Origin: Gallionellales bacterium UBA7399
GTDB lineage: Bacteria; Pseudomonadota; Gammaproteobacteria; Burkholderiales; Gallionellaceae
DNA length: 27,270 nt
Reading direction: 5' to 3'
Assembly (NCBI GenBank): GCA_002470125.1
Contig: DKNB01000041.1
Location: 22,648-49,917, forward strand
Numbering within the stretch: position 1 is the stretch's first letter; the number at the start of each line of letters is the position of its first letter. The position numbers were made by a program, and so were the translations under genes. The notes beneath the pieces were generated by a model, which was given only the letters and a program-made list of their open reading frames with translations, made no database searches and was not told the origin of the DNA. This document shows positions 7,422 through 15,212 of the stretch, piece after piece.

Positions 7422-7574
7422 TTATTCCGTAACTTTTGATGCTTGTGGCTCAGCTGAAATACTCGGGCGGCGTGTCCCAATCAAGTTCTTCAACACACTA
7501 AAGTATGCCAACATACCGTCGCCAACGTCAGCACGGCAGCTCTTGCAGGCCGCCCAAAGACTATCATATGCCAA
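7422..7574 (-). CDS. Possible 50-codon small ORF between rapZ and ubiX
   Basis: A TTG at 7574 overlapping the rapZ stop opens a 50-codon frame that ends six bases before the ubiX ATG, filling almost the whole gap. The peptide has a CKSC pair near residue 10, a short hydrophobic stretch (MLAYFSVLKNLIG) around residues 21-33, and a polar tail ending KVTE. I do not recognise it. It has no clear Shine-Dalgarno sequence, and the internal ATG at 7514 would give 30 codons. A different frame offers an ATG at 7567 that overlaps the rapZ stop, but it ends after 25 codons. It may be a coupled small gene, a remnant of a longer one, or simply an open spacer. Confidence 0.3.
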   Translation of the reverse strand: MAYDSLWAACKSCRADVGDGMLAYFSVLKNLIGTRRPSISAEPQASKVTE

Positions 7575-8427
7575 TCAGTTCACGATGACGCAGCAAAACT
7601 TGCTGCGCTTTAAAATAACGGGCAAGCTTTTCCACCAAATACACAGAGCGATGCTGGCCACCCGTGCAGCCAATGGACACAGTCAGGTAGCTACGATTGT
7701 CCGCGACAAAACAGGGCAGCCAATCCTCAACAAAATTACGAATATCGTCAAACATTTTCTGCGCATTTTCATTATGCTCCAAAAATTCAATTACTGCCGC
7801 ATCACGCCCAGTTAGCGGGCTTAGTGCGGGATCGTAGTGAGGATTTGGCAAGCACCGCACATCAAATACCAAGTCAGCATCGAGCGGGATACCTTTTTTG
7901 AAACCAAACGATTGGAACAATAGGGTCATACCCGAACGATCTACATCCTTAAAATCCTTAACCCAGGCACACAAGGCGTTGGCGCCCAACCCGCTGGTAT
8001 CAATACGGTGGCCAATATTACTAATGTCAGCCAGCATTTCACGCTCAGCCTGTACACATTCAGGCAGAGTAAGGCCATCATTGAAGTGCATCGAGGACAG
8101 GGTGTCGCGAAGTGGATGGCGGCGGCGCGTCTCAGAGAAGCGCCTCACCAGCGTATCGGTTTGAGCATCAAGAAAGAGCAGGTGAACATCTACGCTCTGC
8201 CGCTTAAGCTCCTCTATGTGACGTGGAAGTTGTTGTACGCTATCACCACTACGCACATCCACGCTAACAGCAATGCGCTCATTACCAGCCTTGCGCAAGG
8301 TCTCCATGAGGTCTATCAACAAAGTGGCCGGCAAGTTGTCCACGCAATAGTAGCCGCTATCTTCAAGCGCCCTGAGCGCCACGCTCTTGCCAGAGCCGGA
8401 GAGGCCACTAATTAAGAATAACTGCAT
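7564..8427 (-). CDS. rapZ: RNase adapter protein RapZ (P-loop nucleotide-binding)
   Basis: The product (287 residues from the ATG at 8427) is a RapZ/YvcJ family protein. The N-terminal half carries a Walker A loop, GLSGSGKS (8-15), then DSGYYCVDNLPATLL. The C-terminal half has FDVRCLPNPHYDPALSPLTGRD and SIGCTGGQHRSVYLVEKLA, the RNA- and protein-binding region in E. coli RapZ. There it guides RNase E to the small RNA GlmZ and so controls glucosamine-6-phosphate synthase. Whether that RNA circuit exists in this organism is not shown. The 38 extra codons upstream overlap hprK and were discarded. Its start lies four bases after the hprK stop, so the two are almost certainly co-expressed. Confidence 0.95.
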   Translation of the reverse strand: MQLFLISGLSGSGKSVALRALEDSGYYCVDNLPATLLIDLMETLRKAGNERIAVSVDVRSGDSVQQLPRHIEELKRQSVDVHLLFLDAQTDTLVRRFSETRRRHPLRDTLSSMHFNDGLTLPECVQAEREMLADISNIGHRIDTSGLGANALCAWVKDFKDVDRSGMTLLFQSFGFKKGIPLDADLVFDVRCLPNPHYDPALSPLTGRDAAVIEFLEHNENAQKMFDDIRNFVEDWLPCFVADNRSYLTVSIGCTGGQHRSVYLVEKLARYFKAQQVLLRHRELIGI

Positions 8428-8431
8428 ATAG

Positions 8432-9370
8432 TCACTGCTCCTGCATTTTTTGCGCGTGGCGACCGATAAATTCTTGCATACTATCGATGCCCCTTTGCTG
8501 CAAAACAAAGTTGCGTGCTGCCGCCTCCACCAAAACCGCAAGGTTGCGCCCAGCCACCACCGGGATGCTCACTGTACTAATCTTTACACCAAGAATTTCT
8601 TGGTAACTAGCAGCCAACGGTAGCCGCTCCATATGCGACAAATCATCCAAATGAGGGCGCTGTAGGTGCACAACAAGCTTCAGGCTTTTTTTGCGTCGCA
8701 CAGCGGTCTCACCAAACATGGTGCGTATATTGAGAACACCCAGCCCGCGCACCTCAAGAAAATCGCGCAACAACTCTGGGCACCTCCCCTCCAGTGTTTC
8801 TGGAGAAATGCGGTACAGCTCAGTAATATCGTCTGCCACCAAGCCGTTGCCTCGTGTAATAAGCTCTAGCCCAAGCTCACTCTTTCCTACTCCGCTATCT
8901 CCGGTAACCAGTACCCCCACCCCCAGCACATCAAGAAACACGCCGTGGCGCGTGGTCGATTCCGCCAGCGCCTTAACGATATAATGACGAACCAGCCACA
9001 TCAAGTGCACACTAGGCAAGGGAGATCGAAACAATGGAGTGTGCGTACGATTAGCGTAATCTATTAACTCCTGTGGAATTCTCTCTGTGCCAGCCACAAT
9101 CAGACACAAGGTGCCGCCTCGCTCGAGCTGGGTTAACGCCTCATTAAGCTCGGTGGGCGATAACCCCTGAAGGTGCACAACCTCAGTCTCACTTAACACC
9201 TGCACCCAGTTCGGGTGAATTAAATTAAAGTGGCCAATCAATCCGTTGTTGGAGGCATTAACCAGATCACTATCGAGTATCTTGGCGGCACCATTTTCTC
9301 CGGCCACCCAACTCAGGACAAGTCGATCTCGCTTGTCCTCAAACAGCTTTTGAATGTTAACTTGTGCCAT
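8432..9370 (-). CDS. hprK: HPr kinase/phosphorylase
   Basis: This 312-residue protein phosphorylates HPr of the PTS on a serine and also reverses it, linking metabolic state to regulation. The N-terminal domain (about 1-130) is the HprK N domain. The catalytic domain has RHGVFLDVLGVGVLVTGDSG with His142, the Walker A GDSGVGKS (157-164), ADDITELYRI and the family signature EVRGLGVLNIRTMFGETAV. The ATG at 9370 follows the ptsN stop by five bases. A TTG at 9388 inside ptsN would add six residues and is less likely. HprK beside ptsN and rapZ is a betaproteobacterial arrangement; enteric gammaproteobacteria lack HprK. ptsH and ptsI are not in this window. Confidence 0.96.
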   Translation of the reverse strand: MAQVNIQKLFEDKRDRLVLSWVAGENGAAKILDSDLVNASNNGLIGHFNLIHPNWVQVLSETEVVHLQGLSPTELNEALTQLERGGTLCLIVAGTERIPQELIDYANRTHTPLFRSPLPSVHLMWLVRHYIVKALAESTTRHGVFLDVLGVGVLVTGDSGVGKSELGLELITRGNGLVADDITELYRISPETLEGRCPELLRDFLEVRGLGVLNIRTMFGETAVRRKKSLKLVVHLQRPHLDDLSHMERLPLAASYQEILGVKISTVSIPVVAGRNLAVLVEAAARNFVLQQRGIDSMQEFIGRHAQKMQEQ

Positions 9371-9375
9371 CGTCT

Positions 9376-9831
9376 TTACGCCGCCCAATTAGAAAATAGT
9401 TTATAAATTTTTGTCTCGTCACTACTGTTTCGTATTTGTTCGCGAAGAGCCTTGTTGCTAAATATTTGCGCCAACTCACCAAGCAGCTGCAAGTGAAGAT
9501 CCGTGGCCACCTCTGGCACCAGCAAGACGAAGATTAGATCTACTGGCTGGCCATCCGGCGCATCAAAAGAAATTAATTTTTCCGTTTTAACAAACGCAGC
9601 AACCGCATTTTTTAAGTCCTTAATGTGTCCGTGTGGGATGGCTACACCACAACCCAGGCCAGTCGAACCCAAATTTTCACGCGCAAATAGGCTATCAAAT
9701 ACCTGACTACGCGCTATTTTGTGAGTATGCTCAAACAACATCCCCACTTTCTCAAATATCTTTTTTTTACTGGTAGAGTCAGCATCCAGTAAAATACTTT
9801 CAGGGAGCAAGATTTCACTAATCAAATTCAT
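9376..9831 (-). CDS. ptsN: PTS IIA-like nitrogen-regulatory protein PtsN (EIIA-Ntr)
   Basis: This 151-residue protein is the terminal phospho-acceptor of the nitrogen phosphotransfer chain (PtsP-NPr-PtsN). The active-site histidine is His67 in GVAIPHGHI. RENLGSTGLGCG just before it and DAPDGQPVDLIFVLLVP after it are standard EIIA-Ntr sequence. In relatives its phosphorylation state controls potassium uptake, sigma-54-linked functions and stress responses through protein contacts. Its position between hpf/rpoN and hprK/rapZ fits that role. A 41-base gap separates it from hpf, with nothing notable in it. Confidence 0.95.
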   Translation of the reverse strand: MNLISEILLPESILLDADSTSKKKIFEKVGMLFEHTHKIARSQVFDSLFARENLGSTGLGCGVAIPHGHIKDLKNAVAAFVKTEKLISFDAPDGQPVDLIFVLLVPEVATDLHLQLLGELAQIFSNKALREQIRNSSDETKIYKLFSNWAA

Positions 9832-9872
9832 GGGCAGTCACATCAATAAAATAAGCGCGGCCATCCTCAATC

Positions 9873-10196
9873 TTAATCTTCCTTCGGGGGGTTGATGGAC
9901 TCATCATGTCGACGGGCGGCATACTTTTCCTTGTGTCTAATAATCTGACGATCGAGTTTTTCGATCAGACTATCAATCGCAACATACAGATTTCCATCGT
10001 CGCACTCCACAAAGATTGTCTTCCCGCTCAAGTGAACACTGGCCTCGGCTTTTTGCATTAGCTTGTCCACAGAGAGAATCACGGCAACATCAATCACATT
10101 GTCAAAATGACGCTTAATTTTTTCGAGTTTTTTTGTCACATACTCACGAATAGCCGGGGTGATATCCAAGTGATGCCCACTGAGATTAAGATTCAT
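9873..10196 (-). CDS. hpf: Ribosome hibernation promoting factor, short form (HPF/RaiA family)
   Basis: The 107-residue product starts MNLNLSGHHLDITPAIREYVTKKLEK, a typical HPF start, and continues with the beta-alpha-beta fold expected of S30AE proteins. In E. coli, short HPF together with RMF dimerises 70S ribosomes in stationary phase. This copy lacks the long C-terminal dimerisation domain and ends in a charged tail (INPPKED). It is 16 bases downstream of rpoN, the usual position, where older literature called it the sigma-54 modulation protein. Confidence 0.93.
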   Translation of the reverse strand: MNLNLSGHHLDITPAIREYVTKKLEKIKRHFDNVIDVAVILSVDKLMQKAEASVHLSGKTIFVECDDGNLYVAIDSLIEKLDRQIIRHKEKYAARRHDESINPPKED

Positions 10197-10212
10197 GGTC
10201 TGCTCCTTGTGA

Positions 10213-11643
10213 TTAAAGTAACTTGCGAAGATTGGCTGGCGGAATCTTTAACAGCTCCCGATACTTTGCCACAGTACGCCTGGCAATCACTATACCTTGT
10301 TGCGCCAGCATTTCAGACATACGTTCATCAGTTAGCGGATGATGTGCTGGCTCTTGCTCAATAGCCTGCCCAATAAGGGTGCGAATCGCCATTGAAGAAC
10401 GCACATCGCCATCCGTGGTCCTTACCCCGCCACAGAAAAAATATTTTAATTCATAAATGCCACGCGGGGTGAGCATAAATTTTTGTGTGGTCGCTCGAGA
10501 GATGGTGGATTCATGAAGATCAAGTTGCGATGCAATCTCTTGCAGCACCAAAGGGCGCATAGCGCTTTCGCCGTGCTCAAAAAAATCAGTTTGATGACGA
10601 ACGATAGCTTGTGATACACGCAAAATTGTATCGAATCTTTGCTGCAGGTTTTGAATAAACCAACGAGCCTCCTGTAGCTTGCTTGCAAGTTGTGATGCAT
10701 TTGCTTCTGTACTTCGTTGCAAAATATTGGCATACAGTTGGTTAATCTGTAGACGAGGTGTGGCGCTTTTATTTAAACGAGCATGCCAGCTGCCATGACG
10801 ACGCTCTACAATCACGTCTGGCGTTACATAATCCGCTATTCGTTGCTCAAACTCTGCGCCAGGCCTTGGTTGCAGGTGAGCAACGAGAGACTGCGCGGTT
10901 CGCAAAACGTCATCACTACATCGAAGATATTTTTTTAATTTGACGAAATTATGTGCGGCCAAAAGTTTGAGGTGCTGCGTCACCAAGCGCAATGCCACAT
11001 CACGACCCGCGGTGTCTTTTGGAAGCGCCTTAAGTTGCAATGCCAGACACTCGCTGAGACTACGTGCGGCTATACCTGGCGCATCCAGGTGTTGCAATTG
11101 CACCAACGCAGTCTCTGCGTCATTCAATGTAACCTCTAGCTGCTTTGGTAGCATCTCAACAATCTCTTCGAGCGACTGCGCTAGGTACCCATTGTCATCC
11201 AGCGCATCAATCAACAGGCCTATAATTTTACGGTCACGCGTGTTGTGCTGACTCACACTTAACTGCAAAATAAGATGCTCACGCAGGCTGGGGCCGTTTG
11301 TTGAGGCCTCCGCATGACGGCCACTCTCGTCATCTGGGCTGCCTTCTACAGGAAAATAGTCGACGTCCCAATTATCCTCTTTTACCTCTTCGCTGGTATG
11401 TTGTTGCGGCAACGTCTCCGTTATTTCCCTCTTCCCTGGAAGACCTATAGATGTAGCACCTCCTAATGCACCGGATGTAACAGCAGACACATCTTCACAT
11501 TCGAGCAATGGATTTTCATCAAGCAGACGAGCCACCTCTTGCTCGACCCCTTGAGTAGAAAGCTGCAGCAGGCTAATAGCCTGCCGTAACTGAGGGGTGA
11601 GCGTCAGTTTTTGCGATTGCCCAAGTTGTAACATAGCTTTCAT
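10213..11643 (-). CDS. rpoN: RNA polymerase sigma-54 factor
   Basis: The 476-residue product shows all parts of sigma-54. A glutamine- and leucine-rich region I starts QLGQSQKLTLTPQLRQAISLLQLS and binds activators. An acidic region II follows around residues 90-130. The core-binding region III comes next, then a helix-turn-helix region (LHESTISRATTQKFMLTPRGIYELKYFF) and the RpoN box ARRTVAKYRE (454-463), which reads the -24 element. The ATG at 11643 fits; a second ATG three codons on is also possible. It is 40 bases downstream of lptB and 16 upstream of hpf. TATAAA lies seven bases before the ATG, so an internal promoter is possible but unproven. Confidence 0.97.
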   Translation of the reverse strand: MKAMLQLGQSQKLTLTPQLRQAISLLQLSTQGVEQEVARLLDENPLLECEDVSAVTSGALGGATSIGLPGKREITETLPQQHTSEEVKEDNWDVDYFPVEGSPDDESGRHAEASTNGPSLREHLILQLSVSQHNTRDRKIIGLLIDALDDNGYLAQSLEEIVEMLPKQLEVTLNDAETALVQLQHLDAPGIAARSLSECLALQLKALPKDTAGRDVALRLVTQHLKLLAAHNFVKLKKYLRCSDDVLRTAQSLVAHLQPRPGAEFEQRIADYVTPDVIVERRHGSWHARLNKSATPRLQINQLYANILQRSTEANASQLASKLQEARWFIQNLQQRFDTILRVSQAIVRHQTDFFEHGESAMRPLVLQEIASQLDLHESTISRATTQKFMLTPRGIYELKYFFCGGVRTTDGDVRSSMAIRTLIGQAIEQEPAHHPLTDERMSEMLAQQGIVIARRTVAKYRELLKIPPANLRKLL

Positions 11644-11683
11644 TGCGCAATTTATAAAACTAGTAATAAAATATAGCGCTCGC

Positions 11684-12406
11684 CTACAATTTAAAGTGCT
11701 CGCCTAGGTATACCTTTCTTACACCCTCATTGTAAATTATTTCGCTTGGATCCCCTTCTGCCATTACGGATCCAGCATTAATAATATAAGCACGATCGCA
11801 AATCCCCAATGTTTCTCGAACGTTGTGATCTGTGATTAACACACCTATATCTCGCGCCTTAAGAAAATGAATTATTTTTTGAATATCAATAACGGCAATT
11901 GGATCCACTCCGGCGAATGGTTCGTCCAAAAGGATGAATCTAGGATTGCTGGCCAGCGCACGTGCGATTTCAACGCGTCTTCGCTCCCCTCCGGATAAAC
12001 TAATGGCTGAATTATTGCGTATGTGTGTAATGTGGAGCTCCTCTAGGAGCTCGTTCTGTCTCGCTTGAATTTCATCTTTGTTGTAATTTTGTAATTCCAA
12101 AACTGCCTGAATATTTTGAGCGACGGTAAGGCGACGAAAAATAGACGCCTCTTGTGGCAGGTAGCCCAACCCCAGATTGGCTCGACGATGAATGGGAAGG
12201 TGCGTAATCTTTAGATCATCAATAAAAATGTCGCCTCCATCTGCGGCCACCAAGCCCACTATCATGTAGAAACATGTAGTTTTGCCGGCCCCGTTTGGGC
12301 CTAGCAGCCCAACCACCTCACCACTTCGCATAGAAATGGATACATCATGCACCACCGTGCGCGAACGATACCGCTTGTTCAGTGACGTAGCGCGCAGCTC
12401 GCTCAT
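11684..12406 (-). CDS. lptB: LPS export ABC transporter ATP-binding protein LptB
   Basis: This 240-residue ATPase powers the LptB2FGC complex that extracts LPS from the inner membrane. Motifs are Walker A GPNGAGKT (36-43), a Q-loop in GYLPQEASIFRRLTV, the signature LSGGERRR (137-144), Walker B ILLDEP (158-163) and the switch His194 in ITDHNVRETL. The start overlaps the lptA stop by four bases (ATGA), so the two are translationally coupled. LptF/LptG, the membrane partners, are not in this window. Confidence 0.97.
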   Translation of the reverse strand: MSELRATSLNKRYRSRTVVHDVSISMRSGEVVGLLGPNGAGKTTCFYMIVGLVAADGGDIFIDDLKITHLPIHRRANLGLGYLPQEASIFRRLTVAQNIQAVLELQNYNKDEIQARQNELLEELHITHIRNNSAISLSGGERRRVEIARALASNPRFILLDEPFAGVDPIAVIDIQKIIHFLKARDIGVLITDHNVRETLGICDRAYIINAGSVMAEGDPSEIIYNEGVRKVYLGEHFKL

Positions 12407-12981
12407 TGGTGTTCGCCTGGTTGGGGCAATGCCGTTGTTGATGTTATGGGTAAGGACTCACTAGCGGCTGCAGGGGCCTTACTCTTTGGTTGAATGATGG
12501 CGCGCGCGCGCCCTTTACCAGAGGTGCTGTTCACCTGGAATATCTCGGTTTTAGAGTTGTAGGTAATATGCTCACCGCGCACATCATCTTGATCTTGCTT
12601 CATACGTGCCTGATTAAAGAAATCTATGGTGGTGGTCTTGGTGTTGTACTCAACACGCTCGCCGTAACCCTCCACATATCCATCAAAATTATCACGTTTC
12701 TGACGAAAGTAAACGAGCTGCCCAGTTGCTGTGCCGTGCTTAAATCCCTCCTTGTCCTGCACCACAACAATTTTATCCGCATTCATGATTATCGTGCCCT
12801 GCGTAAGCTGAACTTTGCCTTCAAAGACACTCACTTGTCTGGCATCATCAACGGTGAGCTGATTCGCCTCTATGTTTATGGGCTTGTCGCGATCAGCGCG
12901 CTCCGCGTAGGCGGCTGGCACACAAAGCATCAGCCCAAAATAGAGCAGAGTGACCGCGTATTTATTTCCGAATGGGTCCAT
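12403..12981 (-). CDS. lptA: Lipopolysaccharide transport periplasmic protein LptA
   Basis: The product (192 residues) has a signal peptide with a hydrophobic stretch at about 9-22 and a likely cleavage after AYA (24-26). The mature part is an OstA/LptA beta-jellyroll (DKPINIEANQLTVDDARQVSVFEGKVQLTQG), with a proline- and alanine-rich tail. LptA bridges LptC in the inner membrane to LptD in the outer membrane, carrying LPS across the periplasm. It overlaps lptC by 20 bases and lptB by four. Confidence 0.95.
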   Translation of the reverse strand: MDPFGNKYAVTLLYFGLMLCVPAAYAERADRDKPINIEANQLTVDDARQVSVFEGKVQLTQGTIIMNADKIVVVQDKEGFKHGTATGQLVYFRQKRDNFDGYVEGYGERVEYNTKTTTIDFFNQARMKQDQDDVRGEHITYNSKTEIFQVNSTSGKGRARAIIQPKSKAPAAASESLPITSTTALPQPGEHQ

Positions 12982-13576
12982 TTTTACTTTCGCCTTTAAC
13001 TTGCGCGAGTAATTTTATTACATGCGCCTTATTATCAAATTTCATACCTATTGCATGCAATATGTCGCGCCCCTCGACGATCGTTACAGCCCGATCCGTT
13101 TCCACCACGCTGGTGCCTGAATTAACATGCAAATATTGGGTGGTGAGGGTCATCTCACTTTGTATGGCACTGGCAGCACGGACAATCCTTACGTCATCAT
13201 GCAGGAATATATCATCACCCCTTCCCAGTACCGTGCCATGATTCGCGTAGGTGCGCATGGGCGGCTGACCTGGCTCAAAACTAAGAAGCTCGATCACCTG
13301 TAGGCTCGTGCTGTCATCATCTGGGTAATGCAATATTTTTTCTGCAGTCAACACAAAGTGCGGCCCACCCCCTTCGTCCAGCGTGGTGGTAACTGACTTG
13401 TCTACAATAAAATCAGGGTCGTGGCGCTTGCTGCTGTCGGGCTTCTGTGTCAGTGGTTGCACTTGCTGATTCAGCCAATAGGCTGCCGTCAGGAGGAGGG
13501 CGAGGAGAACTATCAATGGCAACGGCAAGGCGACGGCCCCGGCACGCAAACGATCTACGATGCCTGAGCGAATCAT
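12962..13576 (-). CDS. lptC: LPS export ABC transporter periplasmic protein LptC
   Basis: The 204-residue bitopic protein has one N-terminal membrane anchor (about residues 15-36: ALPLPLIVLLALLLTAAYWL) and a periplasmic jellyroll domain. Within it DPDFIVDKSVTTTLDEGGGPHFVLTAEKILHYPDDDS and GDDIFLHDDVRIVR follow the LptC/YrbK pattern. It passes LPS from LptB2FG to LptA. Sequence conservation in this family is low, so the call leans partly on position between kdsC and lptA. Its ATG overlaps the kdsC stop by four bases. Confidence 0.92.
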   Translation of the reverse strand: MIRSGIVDRLRAGAVALPLPLIVLLALLLTAAYWLNQQVQPLTQKPDSSKRHDPDFIVDKSVTTTLDEGGGPHFVLTAEKILHYPDDDSTSLQVIELLSFEPGQPPMRTYANHGTVLGRGDDIFLHDDVRIVRAASAIQSEMTLTTQYLHVNSGTSVVETDRAVTIVEGRDILHAIGMKFDNKAHVIKLLAQVKGESKNGPIRK

Positions 13577-14091
13577 GCCAAGTATGGCGCAAGTTGCGCA
13601 TCCAGCGTGCCCTGTGCCGACATCACAAACTCACATGCCTCTCGTACCGCGCCACACCCGCCGCCATGCGCGGTAACATAGTGAGCGCGATCGCGCACTG
13701 CCTGTGGCGCATTTGGCACACTGATAGCCAACCCAACCCTAAGCATGACCGGGAGATCAATCACATCATCGCCCATAAAGGCGGCAGCATCCAATGGCAA
13801 GTCGAGCTGAGCTAATATGTTTTTCATACTAGCAAGCTTGTCATGAACGCCCTGGTGCAAGTGCGAAATACCAAGATAATTTGCTCGCAGCTCTACGCAG
13901 CGAGAGGTTCGGCTTGTAATAATGGCCAACTCCACACCGGATGCCTTGAGCATTTTTAAGCCCAGCCCGTCAAGCGAATTGAAGCGCTTAAACTCCTCAC
14001 CTGAATCAGCCATATACAGGCCCCCATCGGTCATAACGCCATCCACATCGAAGGCGATAAGGCGGATGGGCTGTGCTTTATATATGGGCAT
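13573..14091 (-). CDS. kdsC: 3-deoxy-D-manno-octulosonate 8-phosphate phosphatase KdsC
   Basis: This 172-residue HAD-family phosphatase removes phosphate from Kdo-8-phosphate, giving Kdo for the LPS core. The nucleophile motif is AFDVDGVMTDG with Asp15 and Asp17. The other HAD motifs appear as IITSRTS and MGDDVIDLPVM. It lacks a cap domain, as usual for the tetrameric C0 type. I chose the ATG at 14091, which shares one base with the kdsD stop (TGATG). A GTG one codon upstream is the alternative. Confidence 0.95.
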   Translation of the reverse strand: MPIYKAQPIRLIAFDVDGVMTDGGLYMADSGEEFKRFNSLDGLGLKMLKASGVELAIITSRTSRCVELRANYLGISHLHQGVHDKLASMKNILAQLDLPLDAAAFMGDDVIDLPVMLRVGLAISVPNAPQAVRDRAHYVTAHGGGCGAVREACEFVMSAQGTLDAQLAPYLA

Positions 14092-15077
14092 CACATCACT
14101 TTTGCACGCAACAAGTCATGCATATTCAAGGCGCCCACCAGCTTGTTGTCAGCGTCTACCACCAACATCTGACTGATGTTGTGCTGTTCCATGATTTGTA
14201 CCGCCTCGGCCGCAAGTGCACTAGGCATGATGCTTCGAGGGCTTCTCGACATCACGGCACTAATGGCGGTGACAGTAAAGTCGATGCGCTTCTCAAATGT
14301 GCGGCGCAGGTCTCCATCAGTATAAATACCCATCACCCGCTCGGCATCATCCACTATGGCGGTCATGCCAAGCCCTTTACGCGAAATTTCTAGCACCGCC
14401 TCAGCCAGGGTTGCATTTTTATTTACAGCAGGAATTTCACTGCCGGTATGCATAATGTCACGCACATGGGTAAGCAGTCTCCGGCCCAGACTCCCACCAG
14501 GGTGTGAGCGTGCAAAATCATCTTCTCCAAATCCATTGGCATCCAACAGCGCCACAGCAAGTGCGTCGCCCAATGCCAAGGCTGCCGTGGTGCTGGCAGT
14601 AGGAGCAAGCCCCAATGGGCATGCCTCCCTCTCTACTGCAATATTAAGATGCGCATCCGCCACCTCCGCCAAGCTGGATCTGGCATTCCCTGTCAGACTA
14701 ATAAGTCTTGCCCCCTGACGCTTGATAATCGGGACTATGGTAAGCAACTCTTGGCTTTCACCGGAATACGACAGGGCAACAAATACATCTTGGGCGGCGA
14801 TCATACCCAGATCGCCGTGGCTGGCCTCGGCAGGGTGCACAAAGTATGCGGGGGTGCCAGTGCTAGAAAACGTGGCAGCAATCTTCCGTGCGATATGGCC
14901 TGACTTACCCATGCCACTAACTATCACACGACCCTTGCAGGACAATATAATATTCAGCGCATGCATGAAGCTTGCATCAACGCTGTGCGTAAGCGCTAGC
15001 ACAGCGGCGGCCTCAATTTTTAATACCTCGCGCGCCAAATCAAGGGCGCGTGGGGTGGCAACGATCGCTTTATTCAT
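14091..15077 (-). CDS. kdsD: Arabinose-5-phosphate isomerase KdsD
   Basis: This 328-residue cytosolic enzyme converts ribulose 5-phosphate to arabinose 5-phosphate, the first step toward Kdo. It has an N-terminal SIS domain (about 40-180; GKGRVIVSGMGKSGHIARKIAATF-type core with STGTPAYFVHPAEASHGDLGMI) and two C-terminal CBS repeats (about 210-325; YTDGDLRRTFEKRIDF and MEQHNISQMLVVD). It heads the kdsD-kdsC-lptC-lptA-lptB series. No Shine-Dalgarno sequence precedes its ATG. Instead TATAAT lies nine bases upstream, as at darP. Confidence 0.96.
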   Translation of the reverse strand: MNKAIVATPRALDLAREVLKIEAAAVLALTHSVDASFMHALNIILSCKGRVIVSGMGKSGHIARKIAATFSSTGTPAYFVHPAEASHGDLGMIAAQDVFVALSYSGESQELLTIVPIIKRQGARLISLTGNARSSLAEVADAHLNIAVEREACPLGLAPTASTTAALALGDALAVALLDANGFGEDDFARSHPGGSLGRRLLTHVRDIMHTGSEIPAVNKNATLAEAVLEISRKGLGMTAIVDDAERVMGIYTDGDLRRTFEKRIDFTVTAISAVMSRSPRSIMPSALAAEAVQIMEQHNISQMLVVDADNKLVGALNMHDLLRAKVM

Positions 15078-15086
15078 AGGTGTTTA

Positions 15087-15092
15087 ATTATA
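15087..15092 (-). promoter_or_regulatory. Candidate -10 box of kdsD
   Basis: Minus-strand TATAAT occurs in the context TATAATTAAACACCTATG, ending nine bases before the kdsD start codon. No -35 with normal spacing is seen; TTGCAC at 15118-15113 is 20 bases away. If functional, the transcript would have nearly no leader. The same bases could instead be the weak tail of the adjoining hairpin. Confidence 0.4.
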
Positions 15093-15093
15093 A

Positions 15094-15112
15094 CAGCGCC
15101 CCTCGGACGCTG
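15094..15112 (-). terminator. Hairpin between mrcA and kdsD, possible terminator
   Basis: On the minus strand CAGCGTCC and GGGCGCTG pair over eight positions (one G:T wobble) around a GAG loop. On the plus strand the wobble becomes a C:A mismatch, so the structure favours minus-strand RNA. The following TTATAATT is a poor T run, so it may attenuate rather than stop readthrough from mrcA. Confidence 0.4.
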
Positions 15113-15212
15113 GTGCAATTTTGAAAACATTACGTCAGAACGAGTCCAGAACTTATCTCATTAAAATAAGCACTTGCCGTTTCGTCGACGATTACCTTGG
15201 TGACATAGCGAC

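Noticed and set aside
8428..8541. N-terminal extension of rapZ by 38 codons
   Set aside because: It lies inside the hprK coding sequence in another frame. RapZ proteins start directly before the GLSGSGKS loop.
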